NCBI GenBank assembly: GCA_009377695.1
Contig: WHTP01000020.1
Location: 1 to 59,405 of the forward strand
Length of the DNA: 59,405 bases
DNA from: Hyphomicrobiales bacterium
GTDB lineage: Bacteria > Pseudomonadota > Alphaproteobacteria > Rhizobiales > Xanthobacteraceae
Direction: 5' to 3'
The notes below the pieces were generated by a model, which worked only from the letters and a program-made list of their open reading frames with translations, was not told where the DNA came from and did not search any database. Numbering within the stretch: the stretch's first letter is position 1; each line of letters starts with the position of its first letter. The translations under genes were made by a program, and so were the position numbers. This document shows, piece after piece, positions 8,654 to 17,276 of this stretch.

Positions 8654-9691
8654 CTAGGGAAGGTCGATCGCCGATTTGGCTTTTTGGATCAGTGCCGGAG
8701 ACAGCGAGAAGGCCTCATTGACGATCCGCTCCACGGCATCGCCGGTCTGCCAGGTGTCCGCATCGAGCTTGAGCTTCCTGGCCTGCGCGATGTAGGCGGG
8801 GTCCTTCATGGTGGCCACGAAAGCGGCGCGCAGCGCCTCGATCCGGTCTTTCGGAACGCCGGGCGGCGCATAGACGGCGCGACCCATGGCCAGGCTTGCG
8901 CCGACGAAATCGACGATCGCCCGCGGCTCGCCTTCGCCGACGAGATCGCGGAACAGCGGAACATCGTTACCGATCTCGGGGAGCTTGCGCGGGCCGAGCT
9001 GCACGAGGTGAACGAGCTTCTTGTCCCGCAACCAGTCGGGATGTGAACCCGGCCAACTGTCCCATGTGGTCGCGCGGCCGTGCACCTCGCCGCGTTCGAT
9101 AGCGATGTTGATCTCGGCGCCGCCCTTGTAGCCGCGCACCGTCTTGAACTTCGTCCCGAGCAGATTGTTGGCCAGCGCGATGTCCTGGAACGAATTGGAG
9201 GCCTTGCCGGTCGCACCCATGACGAGCTCGGTGCGCTTGGCCTCGTCCAACGTCTTGGCCGGGGCCGTATGCCAGACGGTGATGACGTCCTGCACCACGG
9301 CCATCGATCCAATCCAACTGAACTTGCGCGGGTCGTATTTCACCTGATCCGGATCTGTGGCGGCGAACACCATGGATGTCGAAAGAGGTGTGCCGATGAC
9401 GGTGCCGTCCCTGGCCGCAACATTGAAGACGTGATTTCCTGCGATCACCCCGCCGGCCCCGGGCATGACCTGCAAGATGACGGTCGGATTGCCTGGAATA
9501 TGCTTGTGCAAATGCTCGATGAACGTACGCGCGTAAAGGCCCCAGGATGCGCCGTCAGGCACCGCAAGATTGTAGATAATGGTCTTGCCGCGATAAAAAT
9601 CGGCAACCGACTGCGCCTTCGCCGCCGTTATCGTCACCAGCGGCAACACAACCACGAGCACGGCGCGCGCAAGCATTCGCGATCTTGTCAT
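8654..9691 (-). CDS. Bug/TctC-family solute receptor 1
   Basis: Periplasmic substrate-binding protein of the tripartite tricarboxylate transporter type, binding a small carboxylate. The N-terminus has a signal peptide (basic RSRMLAR, hydrophobic core, cleavage near AKA-QS at about residue 26). The mature part shows DFYRGKTI, the HIPGNPT...MPGAGG motif, FNVAARDGTVIG and APPGVPKDR. This is the long-motif subfamily also represented at 57893. The ATG at 9691 has a GAGGG site; upstream in-frame ATGs (9712, 9721) lack one. No TctA or TctB membrane gene is nearby, so it must use components encoded elsewhere or act as a sensor. The adjacent genes do not reveal the ligand. Confidence 0.88.
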   Translation of the reverse strand: MTRSRMLARAVLVVVLPLVTITAAKAQSVADFYRGKTIIYNLAVPDGASWGLYARTFIEHLHKHIPGNPTVILQVMPGAGGVIAGNHVFNVAARDGTVIGTPLSTSMVFAATDPDQVKYDPRKFSWIGSMAVVQDVITVWHTAPAKTLDEAKRTELVMGATGKASNSFQDIALANNLLGTKFKTVRGYKGGAEINIAIERGEVHGRATTWDSWPGSHPDWLRDKKLVHLVQLGPRKLPEIGNDVPLFRDLVGEGEPRAIVDFVGASLAMGRAVYAPPGVPKDRIEALRAAFVATMKDPAYIAQARKLKLDADTWQTGDAVERIVNEAFSLSPALIQKAKSAIDLP

Positions 9692-9806
9692 TTTGACCCT
9701 CGCAATCGGCATGACTGGCAACCTTATTCGACATTGTAGCTCAACCCCGGAAGGCGTAGTAGTTCACTACCGGGAATGACTTGAAGCAATTTGTAGGCCA
9801 TATGCC

Positions 9807-12110
9807 ATGAGCGAGCGTCTTGTGAGGAGCGCATCTCATTGGGGTGCTTTCTGGGTCCGCGTGAAGGACGGACGCGCCGTCGGTGTGAAGCCGTTCGAGA
9901 AGGACGAGCACCCGTCGCCGCTCGTGCAATCCCAGGTGGAAGCGGTCTACGATAAAAGCCGCATCGACCGGCCCTATGTCCGCAAAGGCTTTCTCGATCA
10001 TGGCGCTGCGAGTGATCGCACCAAGCGAGGTGCCGAGCCATTCGTGCCGGTCGATTGGAACACCGCGATCGCGCTGGTATCCGACGAGCTGTCGCGCGTG
10101 AAGACGACCTTCGGCAACCGCGCGATCTTCGCCGGTTCCTATGGCTGGTCGAGCGCCGGGCGGTTGCACCATGCGAAATCGCTGTTGGCCCGTTTCATGA
10201 ATCTGTTCGGCGGCTCGACCGTGCAGGTCGACACCTATTCGAATGCTGCGGGGTCGGTCATCACGCCGCATGTGCTCGGCGACAGCACCGCGATCAGTGG
10301 GCCAGGCACGACGTTCGAAGCCATCGCCGCCAACACTCGCCTCGTCGTGTCGTTTGGCGGCATGCCGCTCAAGAACCTCCAGATCGACTCCGGCGGCACC
10401 GGCGAGCATTCATCGATCACGTCGATTTCGGCGCTTGCCGGTCGCGGTATCGAGTTCGTCAACATCAGTCCGTTGCGGACAGACCACGCCGACGAGCTCA
10501 AGGCCGAATGGCTGCCGGCGATACCCGGCACCGATACTGCGATCATGATCGGTCTGGCGCACACGCTGATCGCGGAAGGGCTGCACGATACGGCGTTCCT
10601 CGGGCGCTACACTGTCGGGTTCGACAAGTTCCGCCGCTATCTCATGGGCGAGGACGACGGCCAGCCAAAGGACGCGGCCTGGGCCGCGCGCATTTCCGGC
10701 ATTGATGCCGAGACTATCCGCAAGCTCGCGCGGCGGATGGCGGCAATGCGCACATTCATCACCACCACCTGGTCGCTGCAGCGCGCCGATCACGGCGAGC
10801 AGCCGATCTGGATGACCATCGTGCTCGCCGCCATGCTCGGTCAGATCGGTCTTCCCGGCGGCGGCTTCGGGTTTGGCTACGGTTCGATGAACCGGATGGG
10901 GCAGGGCCGTTCGCCGGTGGCGTCGCTGAACCGTCCGGTCGGGCGCAGCCCGATCAACTCGTACATCCCGGTGGCGCGCATCTCCGATCTGCTGCTCCAC
11001 CCCGGCATGACGATTGATTATAACGGCCAGCGCATCACGTTCCCCGACATCAAGCTCGTCTATTGGTGTGGTGGTAATCCGTTCCACCATCACCAGGACA
11101 TCAACCGGCTCGTTCAGGCTTGGCAGCGACCTGAGACCGTGATCGTGCACGAGATCTTCTGGACGCCGACCGCGCGCCATTCCGATATCGTGCTGCCCGC
11201 GACCACGACGCTTGAGCGCAATGATATCGCGTCGTCATCGGACCGTTACATGTTCGCGATGCAGCAGGCGATCGAACCGGTGGGAGAGGCGCGCAACGAT
11301 TTCGACATCTTCGCCGATCTCGCCGGGCGGCTCGGCTTCCGCGACGAGTTCACCGAAGGCCGCACCGAGATGGAGTGGTTGCGTCATCTCTATGAGATCG
11401 TCCGGCAGCAGGCCGCGCGTCACGGCATCGAGCGTCCGGATTTCGAGACGTTCTGGGAGACCGGCTATCACGCCGATCCGGTGCCGAAGCACTTCGACTA
11501 CCTGTCCGCCTATCGCGCTGATCCCGACCGCAAGGCGCTGAAGACGCCGTCCGGACGGATCGAGATCTTCTCCGAGAAGGTGGCGTCGTTCGGCTACGAC
11601 GACTGCCCCGGCCATCCGATGTGGATCGAGCCCGCCGAATGGCTGGGCTCGCCGAACGCGGACCGCAAACTGCACCTCGTCTCCAACCAGCCGAGCTTGC
11701 GGCTGCATGGGCAGCTCGACAATGGTCCGGCCAGCCGTGCTTCGAAGGTGAAGGGGCGCGAGCCGGTGTTGATCAATTCGCAGGATGCGGCCGAACGCGG
11801 CATCGCGGACGGCGACGTCGTCCGCATCTTCAACGAGCGGGGCGCCTGCCTGGCCGGCGCAGTGGTGACCGACGCCATGAGCCGCGGCGTGCTGCAACTG
11901 CAGACCGGGGCCTGGTACGATCCCGATGAGCCAGGCCAGATCGGCACGCTCGATCGCCACGGCAATCCCAATGTGCTCACCCTCGACAAGGGCACGTCGA
12001 AGCTTGCGCAGGGCCCGATCTCGCAGACGACGCTGGTTGAGGTCGAACGCTGGACCAAGCCGCTGCCTGATATCCGCGCCTATGATCAACCATCGGTGAT
12101 AGGCGGCTGA
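9807..12110 (+). CDS. BisC/DMSO-reductase-family molybdopterin oxidoreductase
   Basis: A 767-residue bis-MGD molybdoenzyme of the BisC/TorZ branch. The N-terminus starts directly with SHWGAFWVRVKDGR, without the Fe-S Cys motif and without a Tat signal, so it is cytoplasmic like biotin sulfoxide reductase. The Mo-ligand region GSYGWSSAGRLHHA (about residues 111-124) carries a Ser ligand. Further family marks are GGMPLKN, WSLQR..HGEQP, LPGGGFG.GYGSMN, YWCGGNPFHHHQD, DIVLPATT.LERND and the C-terminal LVSNQPSLRLHGQLD. It heads a plus-strand operon with a Pht5-like decarboxylase 28 bp downstream. In this setting it could act as a hydroxylase or transhydroxylase on an organic acid instead of a sulfoxide; that is inference from neighbours. 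Confidence 0.88.
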   Translation: MSERLVRSASHWGAFWVRVKDGRAVGVKPFEKDEHPSPLVQSQVEAVYDKSRIDRPYVRKGFLDHGAASDRTKRGAEPFVPVDWNTAIALVSDELSRVKTTFGNRAIFAGSYGWSSAGRLHHAKSLLARFMNLFGGSTVQVDTYSNAAGSVITPHVLGDSTAISGPGTTFEAIAANTRLVVSFGGMPLKNLQIDSGGTGEHSSITSISALAGRGIEFVNISPLRTDHADELKAEWLPAIPGTDTAIMIGLAHTLIAEGLHDTAFLGRYTVGFDKFRRYLMGEDDGQPKDAAWAARISGIDAETIRKLARRMAAMRTFITTTWSLQRADHGEQPIWMTIVLAAMLGQIGLPGGGFGFGYGSMNRMGQGRSPVASLNRPVGRSPINSYIPVARISDLLLHPGMTIDYNGQRITFPDIKLVYWCGGNPFHHHQDINRLVQAWQRPETVIVHEIFWTPTARHSDIVLPATTTLERNDIASSSDRYMFAMQQAIEPVGEARNDFDIFADLAGRLGFRDEFTEGRTEMEWLRHLYEIVRQQAARHGIERPDFETFWETGYHADPVPKHFDYLSAYRADPDRKALKTPSGRIEIFSEKVASFGYDDCPGHPMWIEPAEWLGSPNADRKLHLVSNQPSLRLHGQLDNGPASRASKVKGREPVLINSQDAAERGIADGDVVRIFNERGACLAGAVVTDAMSRGVLQLQTGAWYDPDEPGQIGTLDRHGNPNVLTLDKGTSKLAQGPISQTTLVEVERWTKPLPDIRAYDQPSVIGG

Positions 12111-12137
12111 CTGACCTTAACGGAAAATAATCGCGCT

Positions 12138-13127
12138 ATGAGCAAGCTGCAAGTCTCGCTGGCCATCAGCGACTACGACCACGTCCGCGATTTCGTCTAT
12201 GGCCGCGTGACCGCCGAAGGTCTCGATATCAACTTCCAGGTGCTGCCGACGCCGGAAATCTTCGACCGCGCGACCCGCGACCAGGAATGGGACGTTTGCG
12301 AAATGTCGCTCGGTAAATGGACCGGCATGTTCTCGCAGGGCGACGACAGTCTCGTGCCAATCCCGGTGTTTCCCTCGCGCGTGTTCCGCCACTCCGCCCT
12401 CTACGTGAAGAAGGACAGCGGCGTCGATACGCTCGATAAGCTGCGCGGCAGGCGCGTCGGCGATCCAGACTTTGCGCATACCGCAGGCATCTATGCGCGT
12501 GGCTTTCTCATGCACGACGTCGGCATCAAGCTCGAAGAGATCGAGTGGGTGCAGGCGGGCACCAACAAGCCTGGCCGCCACGAGAACCTGGAGCTCAACC
12601 TTCCGGCCGCGGTCAAGCGTGTGAGCGTTCCCGACAAGACGCTCGACGGCATGCTGCTTGCCGGCGAGATCGATGCGATCCTTTCCGCGATCCCGCCCAA
12701 GAGCTTCATCGCCGGCAATCCCAACATGGTCCGGCTGGTGCCGAACCATATCGAGGTCGAGACCGAGTACTTCAACCGCACCGGCATCTTCCCGATCATG
12801 CACTTCGTTGCGATCAAGCGGGCGTTGTTTGAGCGCAATCCCTGGATGGCCGTGAACCTCTACCGTGCGTTCGAGGAAGCGAAAGACCGCAGCATCGCGC
12901 GCATCAAGAACATGATGATCTCGCACCTCCCGCTGCCGTGGAATCCAGACAATGCGCGGCGCGCGACCGCGATGTTTGGCGCAGATTTCTGGCCGTATGG
13001 CGTCGAGCCGAACCGCAAGACCTTGGAGGCGTTCCTGAACTTCACATATGAGCAGGGCGTCGCGCATCGTAAGGTCAAGCTTGATGAGGTCTTCCCGCCG
13101 AGCGTTCAACACATCCTCAAGGTCTAA
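12138..13127 (+). CDS. 4,5-dihydroxyphthalate decarboxylase (Pht5)-like protein
   Basis: A 329-residue protein of the periplasmic-binding-protein-like fold family that includes 4,5-dihydroxyphthalate decarboxylase. It has no signal peptide, so it works in the cytoplasm as an enzyme and not as a transport receptor. Family features include SDYDHVRDF, the WDVCEMSLG segment near residue 50, IPVFPSRVFRHSALYV (about residues 74-89), LRGRRVGDPDFAHTAGIYARG and the C-terminal LPWNPDNARRATAMFGADFWPYG. The GVE.NRKTL.AFL.. tail is typical. It follows the molybdoenzyme by 28 bp and precedes an SDR gene by 5 bp. The likely role is decarboxylation of a hydroxylated aromatic or vinylogous acid; true phthalate catabolism is not supported because no phthalate oxygenase is present. 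Confidence 0.82.
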   Translation: MSKLQVSLAISDYDHVRDFVYGRVTAEGLDINFQVLPTPEIFDRATRDQEWDVCEMSLGKWTGMFSQGDDSLVPIPVFPSRVFRHSALYVKKDSGVDTLDKLRGRRVGDPDFAHTAGIYARGFLMHDVGIKLEEIEWVQAGTNKPGRHENLELNLPAAVKRVSVPDKTLDGMLLAGEIDAILSAIPPKSFIAGNPNMVRLVPNHIEVETEYFNRTGIFPIMHFVAIKRALFERNPWMAVNLYRAFEEAKDRSIARIKNMMISHLPLPWNPDNARRATAMFGADFWPYGVEPNRKTLEAFLNFTYEQGVAHRKVKLDEVFPPSVQHILKV

Positions 13128-13132
13128 CCCCG

Positions 13133-13912
13133 ATGGACCTCGAAATTCGCGGCCGGAATGCGCTTCTGTGCGGTGCGAGCCGCGGACTTGGCAAGGCCGC
13201 CGCCATGGCGGTCGCGCGCGAAGGCGTTAACGTCGCCATCGTCGCGCGCAGCCGCGATATGCTTGAGCGCACCGCCGCGGAAATCCGCGACGCCACGGGG
13301 GTCGTGGTCACTGCGATCGCGGCCGATATCACGACGGAGCAGGGACGCGCGGCGGCGCTCAACGCCTGCCCGGAGCCGGACATCCTGCTCAACAATGCCG
13401 ACGGTCCGATGCCCGGCGATTTCCGCACGTGGACGCGCGATACCTGGATCGAGGCGCTCGACGCGATGATGCTCGCGCCGATCGAGATGATGCGCTTAAC
13501 CGTCGACGGCATGATGGCGCGCGGCTTCGGACGCATTATCAACATCTCGTCGCGCAGCGTGAAGATTCCACAACTCGAACTTGGCTTGTCAAACGGGGCG
13601 CGCGCCGGGCTGGTCGGATTCGTCGCAGGGCTCGCACGCCAGACCGTCCATCGCAACGTCACGATCAATAATATCTTGCCCGGCATCTTCGACAGTGACG
13701 CGCAGAAGCGCCATATCGAGGGCATGCTCGATGATCTCGGCAAGACCTTCGACCAGATCTGGAAGGAGCGCGCCGCCGGCAGCCCCGCCAAGCGCTATGG
13801 GGACCCGAAGGAGTTCGGCGCCTATTTCGCCTTCCTGTGCTCGGCACATGCGGGCTATATATCCGGCCAGAATCTCTTGATCGATGGCGGTAGCTATCCC
13901 GGCACGTTCTAA
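13133..13912 (+). CDS. SDR-family protein with altered active site
   Basis: A 259-residue short-chain dehydrogenase/reductase fold protein. Cofactor motif GASRGLG lies at residues 14-20, with VAIVAR beta-strand 2 and ILLNNADGP in place of the usual NNAG. The usual catalytic YxxxK is missing: the segment reads LGLSNGARAGLVGF, with Leu at the Tyr position and Arg at the Lys position (about residues 153 and 157). A related group with LSNxxR exists and is usually annotated as oxidoreductase. The C-terminus (GYISGQNLLIDGG) is normal. The gene starts 5 bp after the decarboxylase stop with ATG preceded by AACCCCG, and a 74-bp gap follows. Dehydrogenase activity cannot be assumed; it may be a catalytically divergent SDR. 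Confidence 0.85.
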   Translation: MDLEIRGRNALLCGASRGLGKAAAMAVAREGVNVAIVARSRDMLERTAAEIRDATGVVVTAIAADITTEQGRAAALNACPEPDILLNNADGPMPGDFRTWTRDTWIEALDAMMLAPIEMMRLTVDGMMARGFGRIINISSRSVKIPQLELGLSNGARAGLVGFVAGLARQTVHRNVTINNILPGIFDSDAQKRHIEGMLDDLGKTFDQIWKERAAGSPAKRYGDPKEFGAYFAFLCSAHAGYISGQNLLIDGGSYPGTF

Positions 13913-13986
13913 AATGTTTCGGTGGTTGATGCACAAGCTCGCGGCGAACTCGGTGCGCTAGGATTGACCGCGCTGACGGAGTATTG

Positions 13987-14724
13987 ATGTCGGTTCTTCT
14001 TGAAAAGCGTACAAACGGCGTTGCGGTGGTCACCATCAACCGGCCGCAGGCGATGAATGCGCTCGATGTCCCCGCGAAGGAGCAGTTCGGCGATATCTGG
14101 CAGGAGATCGCGGATGACCGGCAGGTGCGCGTCGCGATCCTCACCGGCGCTGGTGATCGGGCCTTCTGCGCCGGCTCCGACATCAAGGAGATCGCTCGCA
14201 CCGGCAGCATGGCGTCAACCGATACTCTCATGCGCGCGCTCCCGGGCGTAGGGATCCCGCTCGACAAGCCTGTGATCGGTGCGCTGCACGGCTTCTGTGT
14301 CGGCATGGGCATGACGCTCGCGCTGCATTGCGATCTGCGGCTGGCAGCGAAGAACACCGTGCTCGGCTACCCCGAGGTCAAGCATGGCATGATCTCGGGT
14401 GTGAGCGCGATGCGGCTGCCGCAGGTGATCCCGCAAGCCAAGGCGCTGGAGATGATGCTGCTTGCGCGCAACATGACGCTGGATGAGGCTGTGCGCATCG
14501 GTCTCGTCAATGCCGTGTTCGATGACGTCCAGGCGGAAGCGCATGTGTGGGCCGATATGATCGCGTCCTATTCGCCAGTCGCGGTGCAGGCGACCAAGCG
14601 GCTTGCTCTGTTTCCGCAGCGCCTGAGCGAGGCGGAGAAGGCCGAGATCGCGGCCGTGCGCGACCTCGTCGAATCCAAGGATGACTTCAAGCAGGGCGCT
14701 TCGGCGTTCACCAAGCGTGCATAA
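13987..14724 (+). CDS. Crotonase-fold enoyl-CoA hydratase/isomerase
   Basis: A 245-residue crotonase-superfamily enzyme acting on an acyl-CoA thioester. It has TINRPQAMNALD, the oxyanion-hole loop AFCAGSDIKEI (about residues 60-70) and the CoA-binding segment ALHGFCVGMGM. Of the two catalytic glutamates of classical hydratases, the one in LGYPEVKHG is present, but the earlier one (usually GG..ELA) is replaced in MGMTLA. This suggests an isomerase, dehydratase, hydrolase or ring-cleavage variant instead of simple hydration. The ATG at 13987 is preceded by an in-frame TTG. The alcohol dehydrogenase starts 6 bp downstream. Confidence 0.87.
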   Translation: MSVLLEKRTNGVAVVTINRPQAMNALDVPAKEQFGDIWQEIADDRQVRVAILTGAGDRAFCAGSDIKEIARTGSMASTDTLMRALPGVGIPLDKPVIGALHGFCVGMGMTLALHCDLRLAAKNTVLGYPEVKHGMISGVSAMRLPQVIPQAKALEMMLLARNMTLDEAVRIGLVNAVFDDVQAEAHVWADMIASYSPVAVQATKRLALFPQRLSEAEKAEIAAVRDLVESKDDFKQGASAFTKRA

Positions 14725-14730
14725 GCCCTC

Positions 14731-15768
14731 ATGACATCGATGAAAGCCGTCACTTTCGCAGACTTCGGCGCGCCCTCCGTGCTGAAAGAGGCGGTCGTCG
14801 AGCGGCCGATACCTGGCCCTGACGACGTGCTCGTTCGCATTCACGCTGCCGGCGTCTGTTACCACGACGTGCTCTCGCGCGGCGGAAAGATTCCCGGCGG
14901 CGCGCCAAACCGCGTGCTCGGACATGAGATCGCGGGCGAGATCGCCGAAACCGGGGAGAACGTGCCGGCCGAGCGCAAGGGCGAGCGCGTGGTGATCTAC
15001 CAGCGGCTCTATTGCGGCCAGTGCCGCTATTGCCTGAGCGGCCGACAGGACCTCTGCCGCAACAGCCGCGTGCTGGGCGAGTGCGGGGGCGGCGGCTACG
15101 CCGAGTTCACTTGCGCGCCGGCGCGCAACGCCATCCGCATGCCCGATGGCCTCGACATGAAGTTCGCGGCGCTCGCGGTCTGTCCGGTCGGCACCAGCGT
15201 GCGCGCGACGCTTGGCGTCGCGCAGGTCGAGCCGGGCCAGACGGTGCTGATCACCGGCGCCGGCGGCGGCCTGGGCCTGCACCAGATTCAGGTGGTGAAG
15301 AGCGTGAACGCGCATGCGATCGCCATCACCAGTTCCAAGGAGAAGGCGGAGATCATCAGTCAGGCAGGCGCCGACGAGGTGATCATCAGCCCGGACCTGA
15401 AATTCAGCGGCGAGGTCTGGCGCCGCACTGGCAAGCAGGGTGTCGATGTCGTGTTGGAAAACGTCGTCTCCAACACCTTCGGCGAAAGCTTGCGCTCGAC
15501 GGCTCAGAACGCGATCGTCGTCGTCCTGGGCAATATCGGCGCAAAACGCGTCGAGATCGATCCCGGCCTGGTCATCACGCGGCGTATCCGCATCGCAGGC
15601 TCCGGAAACGCCACCTACAAGGACGTGAAGATCGCGCTGCATCTCCTCGCGACCGGCGCGGTCCGGCCGTTCATCGGTGCCGTGCTGCCGTTCCCGCGCG
15701 TGTCTGAAGGTCACGCCATGATGGAAGAGCGCGGGGTTGTTGGCCGCGTCGTCCTCTCCGGGTGGTGA
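14731..15768 (+). CDS. Zinc-dependent medium-chain alcohol dehydrogenase
   Basis: A 345-residue NAD(P)-dependent dehydrogenase of the MDR family. The catalytic zinc ligands are visible at Cys43 (AGVCYHD) and His65 (LGHEIAGE). The structural zinc lobe has four Cys in CGQCRYCLSGRQDLC (residues 95, 98, 101, 109). The Rossmann motif ITGAGGGLGLHQ is near residue 172. It lies between the crotonase (6 bp) and the acyl-CoA ligase (1 bp), within the same plus-strand operon. It probably oxidises a beta-hydroxyacyl or aldehyde/alcohol intermediate, comparable with the 6-hydroxycyclohexenoyl-CoA dehydrogenases of anaerobic aromatic pathways, but the substrate is unproven. Confidence 0.88.
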   Translation: MTSMKAVTFADFGAPSVLKEAVVERPIPGPDDVLVRIHAAGVCYHDVLSRGGKIPGGAPNRVLGHEIAGEIAETGENVPAERKGERVVIYQRLYCGQCRYCLSGRQDLCRNSRVLGECGGGGYAEFTCAPARNAIRMPDGLDMKFAALAVCPVGTSVRATLGVAQVEPGQTVLITGAGGGLGLHQIQVVKSVNAHAIAITSSKEKAEIISQAGADEVIISPDLKFSGEVWRRTGKQGVDVVLENVVSNTFGESLRSTAQNAIVVVLGNIGAKRVEIDPGLVITRRIRIAGSGNATYKDVKIALHLLATGAVRPFIGAVLPFPRVSEGHAMMEERGVVGRVVLSGW

Positions 15769-15769
15769 C

Positions 15770-17272
15770 GTGCATATCGGCGCCAGGCTTGCAGAGCTCG
15801 CGCAGTCGCATCCCGATCGGTCCGCGATCGTTGACGATGCCGGCACCTGGACGTTCCAACGCTTTCATCAACGCATCACGCGTTTCGGTAACGCGATGCA
15901 TGGGCTTGGCCTGGCCAAGGGCGACCGCATTGCGCTGCTGCTGCCGGACTGCCGCGAATATCTCGAGGCCGACTACGGAGCCATGGCCGCCGGCTTCGTG
16001 CGTGTGCCGATGGACCCGCGGCTCACGCGGCCCGAGTTAGTTGCGCTCTTGCAATGCGCGGGTGTGCGGGCGCTGGTGACGCATACGACCTTTTCCGACA
16101 AGCTCGACAAGCTGGCCGACGACGTTGCAACGCTGCAGTCAATTGTCTTTGTCGGTAAGGGGGCTGTTCTCGACTACGAGACGCTCCTGGCGAAATCCTC
16201 CGAGCAAGCGTTATCCATTGGCGACGGCGAAGATCTCGCGACGCTGAATTTTAGCGGCGGCACCACCGGCGCGCCCAAGGCGGTCATGCTGCGGCATCGC
16301 AATCTGATGACAGTGGCGGCGAACACCATCCAAGGTTTCGATATCAAGAGCGATGCGGTATTTCTGAACGTGCGCCCTCTGTGGCCGATCGCGCAGGTGA
16401 TCCTGATGTCGCATCTGTTCGCCGGCGCCACGGTGATGCTGGGCGGGCGCTTTGACGCGGACCGCCTCGCCGCGATGATCGACGAGAGTGGCGCCACGCG
16501 GACGTCGCTGGTGCCGACGCAGCTCGTGCGGTGGATCGAGCACCTGAAGTCGTCTGATCGGATGCCAAAGCTGGAGGCGATTTACGTTGGCGGCTCGCGG
16601 ATTCCATCCGCGGTGTTCGAGCACGCGCTCGATCTCCTCGGGCCGCGCATCGGCGTGCTCTACGGCATGACCGAGGCGCCGATCTGCTCGTACTTGCAGC
16701 CGCAGGAACTTGCGGGCGAGGAGCGCAGCCGGCTGATGGAATCGGTCGGCCGTCCGCTTCCCGCCTATCGCGTGCGGCTGGCGGGTGTGGAGGAGAATGC
16801 CGTCGATGCCTCGGGCGAAATTCTGGTGCAGGGCGACAACGTCATGGCCGGCTATTGGCGGAACGAAGATGCGACGTACCAGGCACTGCGTGACGGCTGG
16901 CTGCACACCGGCGACATCGGCGCGTTCGGCGGCGATGGCCATCTCTCGATCGTCGGCCGGCTGAAGGAGGTCATCCGCTCTGGATCGTCGAGCATCATGC
17001 CGAAAGAGGTGGAGGACGTGATCGCGGCTCACCCTGCCGTCGGCGAGGTCGCGGTGCTGGGGCTGCCGGATACTGAATGGGGCGAGGCGGTCACCGCCTT
17101 TGTCGTGCTCAAGTCCGGCATGAGCGCGACCGAGCACGATCTCGTCGAGCACTGCCGTGCGCACCTCGCGAGCTACAAGAAGCCGCGCGCGGTGCGCTTC
17201 GTCGCGAGCCTGCCGCGCTCGCATTATGGCAAGGTGATCCGCGCGGAGCTGCTGGCGCAGGTCGCGAGTTAA
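15770..17272 (+). CDS. AMP-forming acyl-CoA ligase
   Basis: A 500-residue ANL-superfamily enzyme that activates a carboxylic acid to acyl-AMP and then acyl-CoA. Motifs: phosphate loop LNFSGGTTGAPKAV near residue 165, the A5 YGMTEAP, the A7/A8 GDIGAFGGDGHLSIVGRLKE, and the A10 Lys in SHYGKVIR near the end. I start at GTG 15770, one base after the alcohol dehydrogenase stop, because the encoded VHIGARLAELA matches where such ligases begin; an in-frame TTG at 15737 would overlap the previous gene. It ends the operon and its stop is 4 bp from the convergent receptor gene. The acid is unknown; operon context suggests an aromatic or alicyclic carboxylate. Confidence 0.88.
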   Translation: MHIGARLAELAQSHPDRSAIVDDAGTWTFQRFHQRITRFGNAMHGLGLAKGDRIALLLPDCREYLEADYGAMAAGFVRVPMDPRLTRPELVALLQCAGVRALVTHTTFSDKLDKLADDVATLQSIVFVGKGAVLDYETLLAKSSEQALSIGDGEDLATLNFSGGTTGAPKAVMLRHRNLMTVAANTIQGFDIKSDAVFLNVRPLWPIAQVILMSHLFAGATVMLGGRFDADRLAAMIDESGATRTSLVPTQLVRWIEHLKSSDRMPKLEAIYVGGSRIPSAVFEHALDLLGPRIGVLYGMTEAPICSYLQPQELAGEERSRLMESVGRPLPAYRVRLAGVEENAVDASGEILVQGDNVMAGYWRNEDATYQALRDGWLHTGDIGAFGGDGHLSIVGRLKEVIRSGSSSIMPKEVEDVIAAHPAVGEVAVLGLPDTEWGEAVTAFVVLKSGMSATEHDLVEHCRAHLASYKKPRAVRFVASLPRSHYGKVIRAELLAQVAS

Positions 17273-17276
17273 GTCA

